Assembly (NCBI GenBank): GCA_033297205.1
Contig: MU859062.1
Span: 1 to 64,000 of the forward strand
Direction of reading: 5' to 3'
Source of the DNA: Pseudoneurospora amorphoporcata
Lineage: Eukaryota > Ascomycota > Sordariomycetes > Sordariales > Sordariaceae
Length of the DNA: 64,000 nt
The notes under the pieces: generated by a model
The model's database searches: none
What the model saw: the letters and a program-made list of their open reading frames with translations, nothing else
What the model was told of the DNA's origin: nothing
Part shown: positions 10,924 to 21,646 of the stretch, one piece after another
How the letters are laid out: every line of letters begins with the position of its first letter
Numbering within the stretch: position 1 is the first letter of the stretch
Program-made: the position numbers and the translations under genes

Positions 10924-13329
10924 TTAGTTAGCGACCTCCTCCTCAACCCACTGGTTGAGGTTTCCCTGAATGGCCAAGCCAAAACCGGCACCCATACCGC
11001 CGTAGCTAGCCTGGTACTGGTGGCCACGCCTTTGACTTTCGCCGTTACCCTCATTGCTACCATGAAGGCTGTTGGGGCTGGTGCCGCCGTTCTCGAAGCC
11101 GGGGGCAAGGACGGGCAAGCTCACGGCCCGGTTGTGCGAAGAGCGTCCGGGAGCAAGCAGGCCGTTCATCGTGGGAGCGCCAGAGCCGTTGGACATGAAG
11201 CCATTGACGTTCGAAATACTGGCGGACTGCTGGTGGCCGGACATGGATGGACCCTGAGGAACCTCGAGGCTCATACCGGGCTGCTCGCCAGGCGAGGACG
11301 AGGCGGTGCCGAAGAGGGCAGCCTGGTAGGGAGCAAGAGACTGGTGGTGTTGCTGCTGCTGATGCTGAGCTTGCTGACTGACGTGGTTAAGGTACATGGT
11401 CAAGGGGTTGTGCTGGCTGAAAAGGGCAGGGAGACCGGGAGCGCCGTTGGAAGTAGGCGAATTTCCGTTCTGGCTGGCACCGTTCACCTGGGGCGAGGGC
11501 GCCTGGTTGTTCTGCTGCTGGTTGTTCTGCTGCTGCTGCATCTGACGAGGCGGGTTGCCACAGCGATCCTTGCCAAAGTTCACCTTGAACTTCCTGTACT
11601 CCTCCTTGCTACGGACGGCCTCGATAGCCTTAATGGCGTTGGCGATGTTGGTGAAGTTCACGAACGCGCAGCTCTTCTCGCGCAGCGTGTTGACGAGCTC
11701 GATCTCGCCATACTCGGAGAAGTCCTGCCTCAAGCGTTCCTCGGTCCACGTCTCATCGAGGTTGCCGATGTAGACGTTACGAGAAGCGCCACCGCTAACA
11801 GCCAGAGCGATGGCAGGGGGGAGGGCACCCGAGTGCTTGCCCCAGCCAATCTTCAACCGGCGATTATGAATCATCAAGCCCTGGAGGTTGCTCAAGGCGA
11901 AGAAGGAAGCGGCCGCAGTGGGGTCGATGAAGGTAACGAAGCAAATGTGCTTATCGGGGATGTAGCGAATGTGGTGCAACAGACCTCCACGGACAACATT
12001 ACAGATCTCCTCAATCGTAGTCTCGGGGTGAATGTTGCCGAGGTAGATGGTGCGATTTCCAAGGTTGTTGAGCCCGCCAGCGGTAGTAGCGACGGCGGCG
12101 GCAGCAACCGACTGCTGAGCCAGGGCGCTAGAAATCAAATCACGATCCGCACCGCTGAGCATGTGCGCATAACCCGGCGAAATGCCAAGGTACTGCGCGG
12201 CGTTCTGCTGCTGGGTCTTGGAGACGTAGGCGCATCTGTCCTTGCCATAGTACACACGGCGCGGGGCCGCCCACTTGGCCTCCTGGGGAAGCTGGGCAAC
12301 GGCCTTGATAGCATTGGCGATGGACAAGAAGTGCACAAAGGCAATGTTCTTCTCCTTGACAATCTTGACGGTGTCAATGGCACCGAACTTTCCAAGGTCC
12401 TCGCGCAGCTCCTCCTCTGTGACCTCCTCAGGCAGGTTACCAAGGTAAACGTTGCGAGAGGCTCCAGACTGCTGAACAGCGAGAGCGACCGAGGTAGGAA
12501 CCTGGGAAGGCTTGCCCCAGCCAATCTTGATATCCTGCCCCTTGATGCAGAGCTTTTTCAAGATGGCATCAGAGTGGAAGTGCGTGGCGGAGCTCGCGTC
12601 CAAGAAGGAAATGAAAGCGCAGTTCTTGTCCGGGAGCAACCGCACGGACTCGATCTGACCGCTGCGAACATGTCCAAGAATCTCCTCAGCAGAGGTGTCA
12701 GGGGGAATGTTGCCCAGGTAAACGGTACGGCTGGTACCGGTAACCATGCCAGGGCCCATGTTGACAGGAGACTGCGGCTGAACAGGCATCTGCATCTGCG
12801 CCATGTTGTTGTAAGAAGCCGTGGGTGACTGCGGGGCGTAGAACTGAGGTGCGCCGTAAGCGGAGGGTGAAACGATGGGCTGGTACATCTGGGGGGAGAT
12901 GTGTTGCTGGACCGGGCTGGCGGCGCCGTTCTGCGACTGGTAAACCTGCTGCTGTTGCTGCTGCTGGAAGGCAGGAATGCTCTGGAACTGGGGGCTAGCG
13001 AAGCCAGAGGGGGTGCCCGGCTGGAAGGGGCTCCCGACGAGAAGAGTAGAGGGCAGCAAAGGAGTGAACTGCATGTCAAAGGCGGTACCGGGACTAGTCA
13101 GATCTTGACCATTGTGGTTGTGGTGAGAGTTCTGCTGCTGCATAGGCTGCGTGTTGATCGAAGGAATGTTGCCGCGGCGGGGGTGCCTTTCAGCGAAGCC
13201 CGAGATGTTGGAAGTAAAGGCACCGTGGGAGAAGCCGGTGTCGCTGTTGGAAGGCTTGGAGGCATGACCGAAGCGGCCCTGGCCGTTGTGGCCATTGTGC
13301 CCACCCTGGTGGCCCGAGTAGTCCTGCAT
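10924..13329 (-). CDS. mrn1: Mrn1-type RNA-binding protein with four RRMs
   Basis: A single-exon 801-residue protein. The N-terminal ~200 residues are low-complexity and rich in Q, H, G and P. Four RNA-recognition motifs follow at about residues 201-272, 292-363, 426-497 and 516-588. Their RNP2-like strands read VYLGNI, VYLGNL, IYLGNI and VYIGNL, and RNP1-like strands include NCAFISF and NIAFVHF. Each RRM1/2 and RRM3/4 pair is joined by an IGWGK-type linker, the arrangement of yeast Mrn1 (YPL184C). The tail is Q/N-rich and ends in WVEEEVAN. Mrn1 proteins bind mRNA and affect post-transcriptional control and chromatin-linked processes (family knowledge). The low-complexity flanks suggest granule formation (inference). 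The ATG at 13329 is the first in this frame. The 5.4 kb upstream has no gene, so a long leader or promoter is possible. Confidence 0.9.
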   Translation of the reverse strand: MQDYSGHQGGHNGHNGQGRFGHASKPSNSDTGFSHGAFTSNISGFAERHPRRGNIPSINTQPMQQQNSHHNHNGQDLTSPGTAFDMQFTPLLPSTLLVGSPFQPGTPSGFASPQFQSIPAFQQQQQQQVYQSQNGAASPVQQHISPQMYQPIVSPSAYGAPQFYAPQSPTASYNNMAQMQMPVQPQSPVNMGPGMVTGTSRTVYLGNIPPDTSAEEILGHVRSGQIESVRLLPDKNCAFISFLDASSATHFHSDAILKKLCIKGQDIKIGWGKPSQVPTSVALAVQQSGASRNVYLGNLPEEVTEEELREDLGKFGAIDTVKIVKEKNIAFVHFLSIANAIKAVAQLPQEAKWAAPRRVYYGKDRCAYVSKTQQQNAAQYLGISPGYAHMLSGADRDLISSALAQQSVAAAAVATTAGGLNNLGNRTIYLGNIHPETTIEEICNVVRGGLLHHIRYIPDKHICFVTFIDPTAAASFFALSNLQGLMIHNRRLKIGWGKHSGALPPAIALAVSGGASRNVYIGNLDETWTEERLRQDFSEYGEIELVNTLREKSCAFVNFTNIANAIKAIEAVRSKEEYRKFKVNFGKDRCGNPPRQMQQQQNNQQQNNQAPSPQVNGASQNGNSPTSNGAPGLPALFSQHNPLTMYLNHVSQQAQHQQQQHHQSLAPYQAALFGTASSSPGEQPGMSLEVPQGPSMSGHQQSASISNVNGFMSNGSGAPTMNGLLAPGRSSHNRAVSLPVLAPGFENGGTSPNSLHGSNEGNGESQRRGHQYQASYGGMGAGFGLAIQGNLNQWVEEEVAN

Positions 13330-16300
13330 CCCGTGAAAATGCGCCGGGACAGAGGAGTCCCAATTGAGGTGAGGCAGAACCGCCGTCTTGAAGGATTAAA
13401 CGTGCCTCTGGCAAAGGCACGACCGAGAAGAATATACGCGATGGAATGCACCGGTAGTACAAGATATGCGGCCAAAACTCGGGAGGAGAGTATGACTGCT
13501 AGGTAAGTATATACGGTGTTTCCATATGACGGACAGATTAGTCTAAAACCTGCCACCGTGATGCTCCGCAACGCTGCCGAAACAAGAGGTATTCGAAGTG
13601 TCGCGGTTATGTAGTGTCCAAGCCAGGAGACCGGACGTCGACAGAACTGAAGCAAAGGGGCAAGCCGGGTTCAGAGAAAGAAACGGTCGAGCGCCAAGGC
13701 GGCCGAGATAGCTCGAAGGTGACCGCGGCCGGATTGGTTTTGTTCTCGTCTCTTTGGAGCAAAGACAATTGCTTCGCGGCAGGGGGGCCGAAAGGGGTTG
13801 GTCGATCCTAGCGTTGTCGAAGCCGAACAAAGGAATATTTTGTATAGAGCTATTAAATATCGCTATCGTAATCGACCAACGTGACGTTTATATGTATATG
13901 ACTCTCTTTCTCTTTCTCTTCGAGCGAATGTCGAGTAAAAGGTCGAGTAGGTAAATCTTCACACCGTGGCAGAAGAAGCGAACCGGGGGGGGGAGGGAAT
14001 CGAATCGAGAACGGAGACTTGGACTTGGCCTGTCAGTCTGGATGAAAGCTAGCTAGCAAGGTCCGTCTGCGGTCTTATCGGGGGTTCGTTTCGTCCCGTG
14101 GGGAAGAATTGAAGTGGTTTGTATAGGGTGTAATTAGCAAGACGGTACTTGGCAACGAGTGTTTGTCGAAGGAAGAGCAAAGCTTGCAAAAACGGCGAGG
14201 CGCTCTAGAGGTCGGAGTGGATCGAGACCTTGCGGGTTTTTGCAAGGCTACGGGGCCCCAGAAGTGGAAGACTGAACAAGCGGTCTCTCCTTGCGCAATG
14301 GGCAAGTGGGAAAAAAGAAAGCCACGAGAACGGAAGTAAGAGACTAAGTTCTAGGGAGAGCAGAAGGGGGGGAGAGGAGGAGGGACGGGGAAAAGGGAGG
14401 AAGAGGATGGACGGAAGCGAGGGAAGTTGTTCAACCCAAAGAGATCAAAAGGAAACTGAACCCTGATACCAAAAACCGACAGGGTGCAAAGGGGAAGAGA
14501 CAGACTGAGGAGACTTGATGGGGGTGAGAATTAAGGGTCGAACTTCAAGCGAATGCATAAAGGTACAGGCACAGACGGGCGTGATTGGTGCTTTCCGGCA
14601 TAAATGGCGACGAAGGGATGCAAGGTGGATTCGTACCAGATGGCTCCATAGGCCCGAAAGTGGTCTGGCTCGGCAGGCCAGTTTAATTGGCCACCACGCA
14701 CGTCGATTGTAAAGCAGGCGCCATCGCCTGGACCATCGGATGCTGTGTATCTTTTGGCCCATGTGACATACAGAAGAGACTTGATGGAGGTTAGTTGAGG
14801 CTACCCAGCGGTCAGCAGCTCCGTCGCAGGCATTGACCCTTTCTTCCTGACTGTTGTAACCGTGGACTATAATACTGTTTGACTTCAGATTCCTTCGTAT
14901 TGAATTTGGTCTCATATTAGAATCTGTCAACTGTCAAAACACAATGCGCATATACTCGGTGCATTGCAGTGCGGTGCAGTGCAGTGCAGTCTGTCAGTGC
15001 CACCCTCAGTCTCAATCGACATGACCATCCAAATCCCGCTCCACTCTCCAACCTTAAACACCTGGACAGCAACGGGAAATTCCATGGACCATCGTGGACT
15101 CGGAGGCTCTTGAAAGATGTTGGAATGTATCATGTTCTTTGCATACAGACATACAATGGAAGCAACTGGTTCTTCATGACCCCCTTTTCCCGTCCACTCG
15201 GCATTTGTGACTTGTTCCTTTCGTGTTCTATGCAATCTGCTACCTACATATGTACATACGCATGTACCCCACCCGCTTGTTCCCTCCCTTTATGTGCCTT
15301 TGGCTCCAACGACGAGACGCCAAAAAAGGGGTACATATGTTGACGTTGCATTCCCCTCGATTTCCCTTTCTTGGAAATGGGGACCACCTGTGCTGTACTG
15401 TCGGCCAGCCATGCTTTTGTAACACGTTCACACCACGCAACCCAATGCCATGCGAATCTGACTGCACTCGGCGAGGCTTGTGTCTGCGCGCCATTCATCA
15501 CTCGCACATCGCATGTGGGAACAACACCCGCGTGACGGATCGAGGGACCACCGGAGAAGCACTCAGATTCATGGTACAAAAAAGTTGATGGACGACGAAC
15601 GCTTTTAGTACCATCATCCCAACAAGGCGTCCACTTGATACCACGGCATTGACGGGCACCTGATCAAGGGACAGGACAGGAGAATAGGTATCCCGTGTGC
15701 TCTCCGCAATCGCAATCGCCATCGCAATCCCCTCGGAGCTCCGTAGGTAGCGGATCGATGCGGAAATTTGTGAAATTTGACTCCGGGGGTGTTATCCACC
15801 ACCACCGTGGGGAAGCTGCGCCGGGTTCGTGATTTGTCAAACTGCAAAATTGGTTTATCGATCGCATATCTGCAGCTTTTATCTTGCGCCAGGAGATGGT
15901 CTCAAGACATCCAAACCCTCGACATGTACGTCTGGAGACTTTCACTCCCCGGTTCGTCCATATTTCTTCACCCAAATCAGGGGTCCAAATCGAACTTCAC
16001 AACTCACTCACGCCCAAGACCAAATTATGCCAAGAGCACTGCCAAGCCTTCACCATTTCGCCAGTGACAGAAAAGTCGAGACCTTTTTCCATGCATGGAG
16101 CATGAGCACAATGTCTCTGTTTCTCTGTACACCAATGGACAAACCGCACCGTGCTTCTTCTCATCCTGGCCGTCTATCAAAAGCGCAAAAAGGGAAGTAC
16201 CTCTGTATTATCTATTTCCGGAATTCTCCCTTTAATGCACCAACACGCACTTCGGTTTGTTCTCATTCACATTTCCACCACTTGCCAGGTTTTGACTCAC

Positions 16301-16931
16301 CTGAATGACCCGATATAAAAGCAATGAACATGCGCACATACCCATCTGTAAGGCGGTAGTCCAAGTCCCAACCGGGCGGCTCTTGGATCTCATCCGTTGT
16401 CCGGCAGTTACCGAACCACTGTCTCTTCACAGGCTTCACAGTCTTTTACAGTCGACCACCCCTCAACCTTTTACATGACTGTGAAAGCCTGCGCGGTTCT
16501 GTCAGCACCGAGCAGAGAATTTTCACCGGCCAGTGGAGTGTTAACAGTTCGAGTTACCCGTTTGCGCAAGTACCTACACTGCCTCCTGTCCTCCTTCAAT
16601 CATCTCATAAAGCATATTACTGCCCAGCTCGATTCTTGCCTAAATTTCACCCCTCACTCATAGCGGGCTTGTTGAGACGAGGGCTATGCTTAGGTACTTT
16701 CTTCGTGACCAGGATACCTTCGTTCTTAGACATGCGCGTCACCATTAGTGCGAGACCAGCAGCACCGATGACGGTATAATCCGCTCTGGACCCCCGTCTT
16801 GCAGGTTGCTGTCATCCGGCTTGCTGATTGCCCGAGATGTTGAAAAGAGTTACCGAGCTACGTCCAGAGGGGTTCTTGCTCTGTCTGTCTTACCCTGTCT
16901 GCTCTGCCTGCCTGTCTGCCTGTCTTCCTGC

Positions 16932-16958
16932 CTGACTGACTGACTGACTGACTGACTG
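16932..16958. repeat. (TGAC)n microsatellite
   Basis: About 6.5 copies of a CTGA/TGAC tetranucleotide in the gap upstream of mrn1. Confidence 0.92.
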
Positions 16959-17073
16959 TCTGCTGCCAGCCAGTCTACCTACGGTACCTACCTGTAGGTA
17001 TGCGAATTCTACCCGTGACGACACGGACAAGCAATGAAGCATGGGCATACGAACCTGAAGACCAGACTGGTTA

Positions 17074-17101
17074 GTTGACAGTTGACAGTTGACAGTTGAC
17101 A
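17074..17101. repeat. GTTGACA heptamer array, 4 copies
   Basis: Four perfect GTTGACA units. The same sequence occurs at 17943-17962 and inverted at 14924-14937 (CTGTCAACTGTCAA). Confidence 0.93.
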
Positions 17102-17894
17102 GGGCAGTGTCGTGTCATGCCCGTGGAAGTTGGTCAACTTTTGTGTGCACAGGGTGCCGGCCGTTGTTAACAGTTGGATACCTAGACGCAGAGTTAAATA
17201 CTTTTTTGCCGAGCGGCAACATCTTGTCGCTCGGTTTGATTTTCACGTGTCAGTAATAATAGGCAAGTAAGTGTATGACGGGGCTGCCAGTCACACATTT
17301 GTGTGACTAACTGGTGAATACTAGGTACACGAGTAACGGGGGTTGATAATAAAGCACTTGGGATGCGTTAAGGGAGAACGAAATTTATACCGTCCCGTCA
17401 TTAGGTGATTGTCAGTGGCACTTGAGAGAAATTTGTCGCTTCTCATACCTATGTACTTTTGTAGACACTCGACATTTACACTTGACGGGGTGGGCATCGA
17501 AAATTTCAGCTCCCGGCTGGGTGGTTTTGGACCTTGGTCCTGATCTCTGCAGTGTACGATGACGATCAACTTTTCAACTTGTCGGCAACATGCGCCTTGA
17601 CTTTAAGTCCCTTGATGATATTGATAATAATAATAATGATGATGCGGTTGGGTACGAACAAACAAGAGGCACAACATTCGTGAAGAAGGTGTAGGTACGT
17701 GAAGCTGTACACTCTAGACAAGCAAGCCGCAGATGATCTCGTCGAGAGGTGTACCTAGCAAAGAAAAAGATAATGAGGTACAGAATATGAATCCGTTGGA
17801 TAGGTACAAAGTGGTGCTGGAAAGGGAGGATCGGGGGCGGCCTGATAACGGGTATGGTAGTTGACACACTACCTAGACAACGTCTTTCCTCTTT

Positions 17895-17896
<2 letters not shown>

Positions 17897-17936
<40 letters not shown>
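17897..17936. repeat. T40 homopolymer
   Basis: Uninterrupted run of 40 T on the plus strand, seven bases before a TTGACAG repeat. Length in the assembly may be imprecise, as homopolymers of this size are hard to sequence. Confidence 0.93.
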
Positions 17937-17937
<1 letters not shown>

Positions 17938-18780
17938 AGGCATTTGACAGTTGACAGTTGACCAAAAACACCAGGCAAATCCCGGCTGGCTGACTGCCTG
18001 GCCTCAGTTTTGATCTCTGCCATAGGTGCCTTATCTACGTGGCACAGAATAAATCGAGCAGGAGGTGGGGGCGATGAGGCGAGAAACATCAACGTCCCCT
18101 CCACGGAACAAAAATGTAAGCAAAGTTGTCATATAGACCTTGGTGCAGCATCAATCCTCCAGTGCTGACCTCACCTCGCATCATCCCCGCCATGACTGTT
18201 GAGGAATTGCCTCGGAATTGGAAGATCTTCAAGTCTCCAACCTTTGATCAACTTTCAAGCTTCTGTGACTTCTGCGTCCTCCCTGCGAACCTCGGGTTAT
18301 AAGACTCGTAGGTCGTAGGTCCGATTGTAATACCGGGGCCGGAGGTCCATTACAGTGTCCGGAAACTCAGGGGTAAAATACCGCTGGCACCAAAGACATA
18401 TAAGTTACGCCCAAAAGAATTGTAAGAGCATCGATGAATTAACGAAAATTTCTAGGTCCGTAATATTCGCTGTAAACCTCGTGCACCAGACTCCACGCGT
18501 TCTTTAGTCTCCTTTTGGGTTTTCTCCTGACATGTCTACTTCTCTTCGTCGTTCTTCTCCTCATTCTTCTCCTCCTGTTTTGCTTGTTCATGTTGTTGCC
18601 AATCACAGAAGCAGCAGCAGTAGACGTAGACGCCCTGCGCTTTTTCTTCTGCTGCTGGTGCTGGTGCTTTGAACCACAACGAACACAGCTCTTCTTCTTT
18701 CCCTCCCCAACCACAACCATAACAACAACCTCAACCTTACCCACAACCGTAACACCACTCCAAGTCTTTACTAACGACAT

Positions 18781-20584
18781 CTAAGGCTTGCAGCGACCCA
18801 TGAAGCGGGGGTACAAGCAGGTCGTGCGGACGGAGTGCTGGTTGGCCATCCAGGCGAGGAAACGCTCGAGACCGAGACCGTAGCCGCCGTGGGGGGAGGT
18901 ACCGTACTTGCGCTGGTCGGTGTACCAGAAGTAGGGCTCGTGGCCAATGCCGTTCTTCTTGTAGGCTTCGATCAGCTCGTCGTAGTCATCCATACGCATG
19001 GAGCCACCGACGATTTCACCGACGCCGGGCACTAGAACAATTGTTAGCTTCAGATCTGGAAGAGGCCGGCATTCAGGAGAAGAAAAACTTACTGAGAACA
19101 TCGACGGACTCGGTAACGCGGAGATCGTTGGGGTCCTTCTTCATGTAGAAAGCCTTGATTTCGACGGGGAAGTGGGTAAGGAGGATGGGGCGGTTGATGA
19201 TGTCAGTCATCCTGCGCTCAGCAGCCTCGGCGATATCGTCACCGAAGACGTGGGGGTTGCCCTCCTCGTTGAGGATAGGGGGATCCTGCTTGTTGAGCCA
19301 CTCAATGGCCTCCTCGTACTTCATGCGGAGGAACTTCTCGGGCTTCTTGAACTCGGGGTTGAGGACCTTGAGGTAGCCGGCAGCGGTCTCGTCGTTGAGA
19401 ACACGGTCGACAACCTTGGAGATGATCTCCTCGAGATGGTCGAGAAGGTCGCTGAACTCGATAAAGTCCATCTCGGCCTCGACGTGGGTGTACTCGGACA
19501 AGTGGCGACGGGTCAGAGACTTCTCGGCACGGAAAGACTTCTCGATGCAGTAGACCTGGCCCATGGAGGCAAGAACGGTCTCGAGGTACAGCTGGGAGGA
19601 CTGGGTGAGGTAGGCCTCCTCGCCGTAGTAGTCGTACTTGAAGAGGGTAGAACCACCCTCGACCTGAGTCTGGACCATGGCCGGGGGAGAGACCTTGCGG
19701 AACTCGAGCTCACGGTAGGTATCGACGAAAGCCAGCTCGACGAACTCGCGGAGCTTCATGAGAGCAGAGGCGTTCTCACCACGGAGGACCAAGTGCCTGT
19801 TGTCAAGCATGGCAGCATCCCAAGCATCCTGGTCACGGGAGACCTTGTTGGTGATGGCCTCGGTGTCGCTGGGGGCGTGGCCGAGGACCTTGAAGTAGTC
19901 GACCTGGAGCTCACGGCCATCGGGGGCAGTGGCACCGGCAGGGAGCTTCTTGAGCTCACCGTAGAGGACAAGAGCGGTCTCCTGGGCGAAGAGGAGAGCG
20001 TCGTAGTTCTTGGTGAGGTCGCCAGCGGGCAGGACGCACTGGAGGAAGCCGTAGCCGTCCTTGAGGGTAAGGAAGGTGGCGTGTTTCTGGACACGGAGAC
20101 GGTGGATGCGGCCGAAGACCTTGACGCGGGGGCCCTTCTTGGACTCGTCGCCGAGCTCGATGGTCTTGTTGTTGAGACGGATACGGACGGCCTCGGGCAG
20201 GGAAGGGTCCTCCTTGAGAACGATCTTCTTGGCGTCCTCAAGGTTCTTGAGGCGCTGCTGGCGCTCCTCCTCCTCCTTCTTGAGGGCTTCCTTCTCCTTC
20301 TGCAGCTTCTTCTTGTGCTGGTCGACGCGGCCGACAGCCTTCTTCATGGCGCTCTTGGCGGCCTCCTCCCATGTTGGGCCATCGGTAGAGCCCTCCTTGG
20401 GGGCGACCTTGGTGAGGTATGTGGGCGCGGGCTTATCGAGGTTCTGGATGAGGGCGTGGTACAGCGACTGGAACGGCTTGGCCTCGGAGCCATCGGCCGA
20501 CTCGTCGTCCTTGCCGGCGACCGTGTCGATGTAGACCTTGGCGTCGCTTTTTGTGCGATCCGCGAGCTCTTGTGGTGTCGCCAT
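18781..20584 (-). CDS. Asparaginyl-tRNA synthetase, cytosolic
   Basis: Class II aminoacyl-tRNA synthetase charging tRNA-Asn (yeast Ded81, human NARS1 family). Exons are 20584-19093 and 19031-18781; the 61-bp intron starts GTAAGT and ends CTAG, and the junction restores SVDVLMPGVGEIVGGSMRM. The product is 580 residues. A lysine-rich, charged coiled region (about 60-120), typical of eukaryotic AsnRS N-terminal extensions, precedes an OB-fold anticodon-binding domain (about 152-240). Motif 2 is SFRAEKSLTRRHLSEYTHVE (about 350-369), and motif 3 is GGYGLGLERFLAWM (about 546-559). The chosen start MATPQELADRT is the first ATG in frame. The frame stays open for more than 60 codons upstream without an ATG. 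A perfect TGACTCA lies 205 bp upstream, fitting general amino-acid control. Confidence 0.95.
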
Positions 20585-21646
20585 CTTGGAAACTTGAGAT
20601 GTCTTGTCGCGAAGACCCAAGATTTGCGCGGCGGAAGTGGATGCAAGTATCTGCGATAAAAGTGAACGCCCGGGGACGGGACGGGTGGGGGAGGACAGGA
20701 TGGTGGGGTCGGGCCCAATCGTCCAGGTACGCGGGGCAGAACGAGTCGCTGTTAGCGCTGTGGGCAGCAACGGGGGATCCGACGTCGGTGACTCACCCCT
20801 CCCTAGGTAGGTATCTATCCCTTGTGTTGTCTAGAACACCGGACGGAACATCACTGCAAATTACAGGTCTGCTTGATAGCTCGAGACCTCTGGTTAAGAT
20901 TCCTAGACGTTTATACATCTACTGGATCCGTTTCAAGCAAAGCGTGATCTCACCTTGCATATGCTTTTTCAAAAAAGTTGATATGCCACAATAATTTCTA
21001 CTAATGAACTGGTACTTGGCCAATGCATTTTGTCCATGAGAGAGGTCTGGGATACGGTCGTTCGGGATAGATCTCGTCCAATATACCAAGAGTATGTACC
21101 TAGCTAACAAACAAACCAATGTTTGATCGTACACCAAAGATAACGGCGTGTATCTGCCCGGTATTGCATATGATCGACAACGACCTATCGGACCTCCTAA
21201 CAACACCCTGGAGACTGTCTACATTGTTCACGATAACAGCCCATCTTCTTGATCCTCTCGGCATATGAAAAGTTGACCAAGACAACCCAAACATGAACTC
21301 CTTTACTCAATGGCATTACTTTAGCAAATCTCCGCAGTCAACGGCACGAACTGAAACATCTGGCCGAACATCCGGGGTGTTCATGATTCGTCCGGTGTCA
21401 GAGGATGACATAGTACCATAGTCTAGACAAATCTCCCGTTATCAGACGAAGGTCTGACCGCCGGTGCTCCGCGAGTCAGCTGTCTCAGTTCGGTCCAATT
21501 CTACCGTCCTCTCACCGTCCCTCAGGAGAAAAAGTGTGACTCCAACGACCACCGGATATACGAGCTTCTTATCGACCTCGGTGCCACAGGACCCAACATC
21601 CGCCGACACTTCACGGCCAGGGGCAGAGGAAACCCATGATGACGGA
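20585..21646. promoter_or_regulatory. AsnRS promoter/leader and agmatinase 3' region
   Basis: 1.06 kb between the AsnRS start and the agmatinase stop, both on the minus strand. The AsnRS-proximal 200 bp is an open in-frame leader with a TGACTCA at its outer end. 20806-20818 holds CCTAGGTAGGTAT, one of the ACCTAC/GTAGGT-type motifs of this window. Nothing coding is recognised in 20830-21646. Confidence 0.55.
20789..20795. promoter_or_regulatory. CPC-1/Gcn4-type site TGACTCA
   Basis: Perfect 7-bp TGACTCA, the consensus for Gcn4 and its Neurospora counterpart CPC-1, 205 bp upstream of the AsnRS ATG. Aminoacyl-tRNA synthetase genes are established targets of this control, which supports function; binding itself is inferred. 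Confidence 0.55.

Larger units (their letters stand above)
13330..18780. other. 5.4-kb gene-poor gap upstream of mrn1
   Basis: No protein gene, tRNA or 5S rRNA is recognised. It holds a G/A-rich region (14300-14470), a GTGCA-type repeat (about 14960-14990), a TGAC tetranucleotide repeat, clusters of TTGACAG in both orientations, and a T40 tract. It includes the mrn1 promoter or leader at the low-coordinate side and the AsnRS 3' UTR at the high side. Frames up to 176 aa exist but look random, and one depends on the T tract. Confidence 0.6.

Noticed and set aside
10801..12828. 675-codon plus-strand frame opposite the Mrn1-type gene
   Set aside because: It lies antisense to a well-supported four-RRM gene. 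Its low-complexity Val/Leu/Ala/Gly-rich product matches the antisense shadow expected of biased codon use.
17574..18104. 176-codon minus frame including poly-Lys
   Set aside because: It depends on reading through the T40 tract and has no other support.
18998..20659. 553-codon plus-strand frame opposite AsnRS
   Set aside because: Antisense to a highly conserved gene and composed of repetitive Leu/Val/Glu/Gly; same shadow effect.
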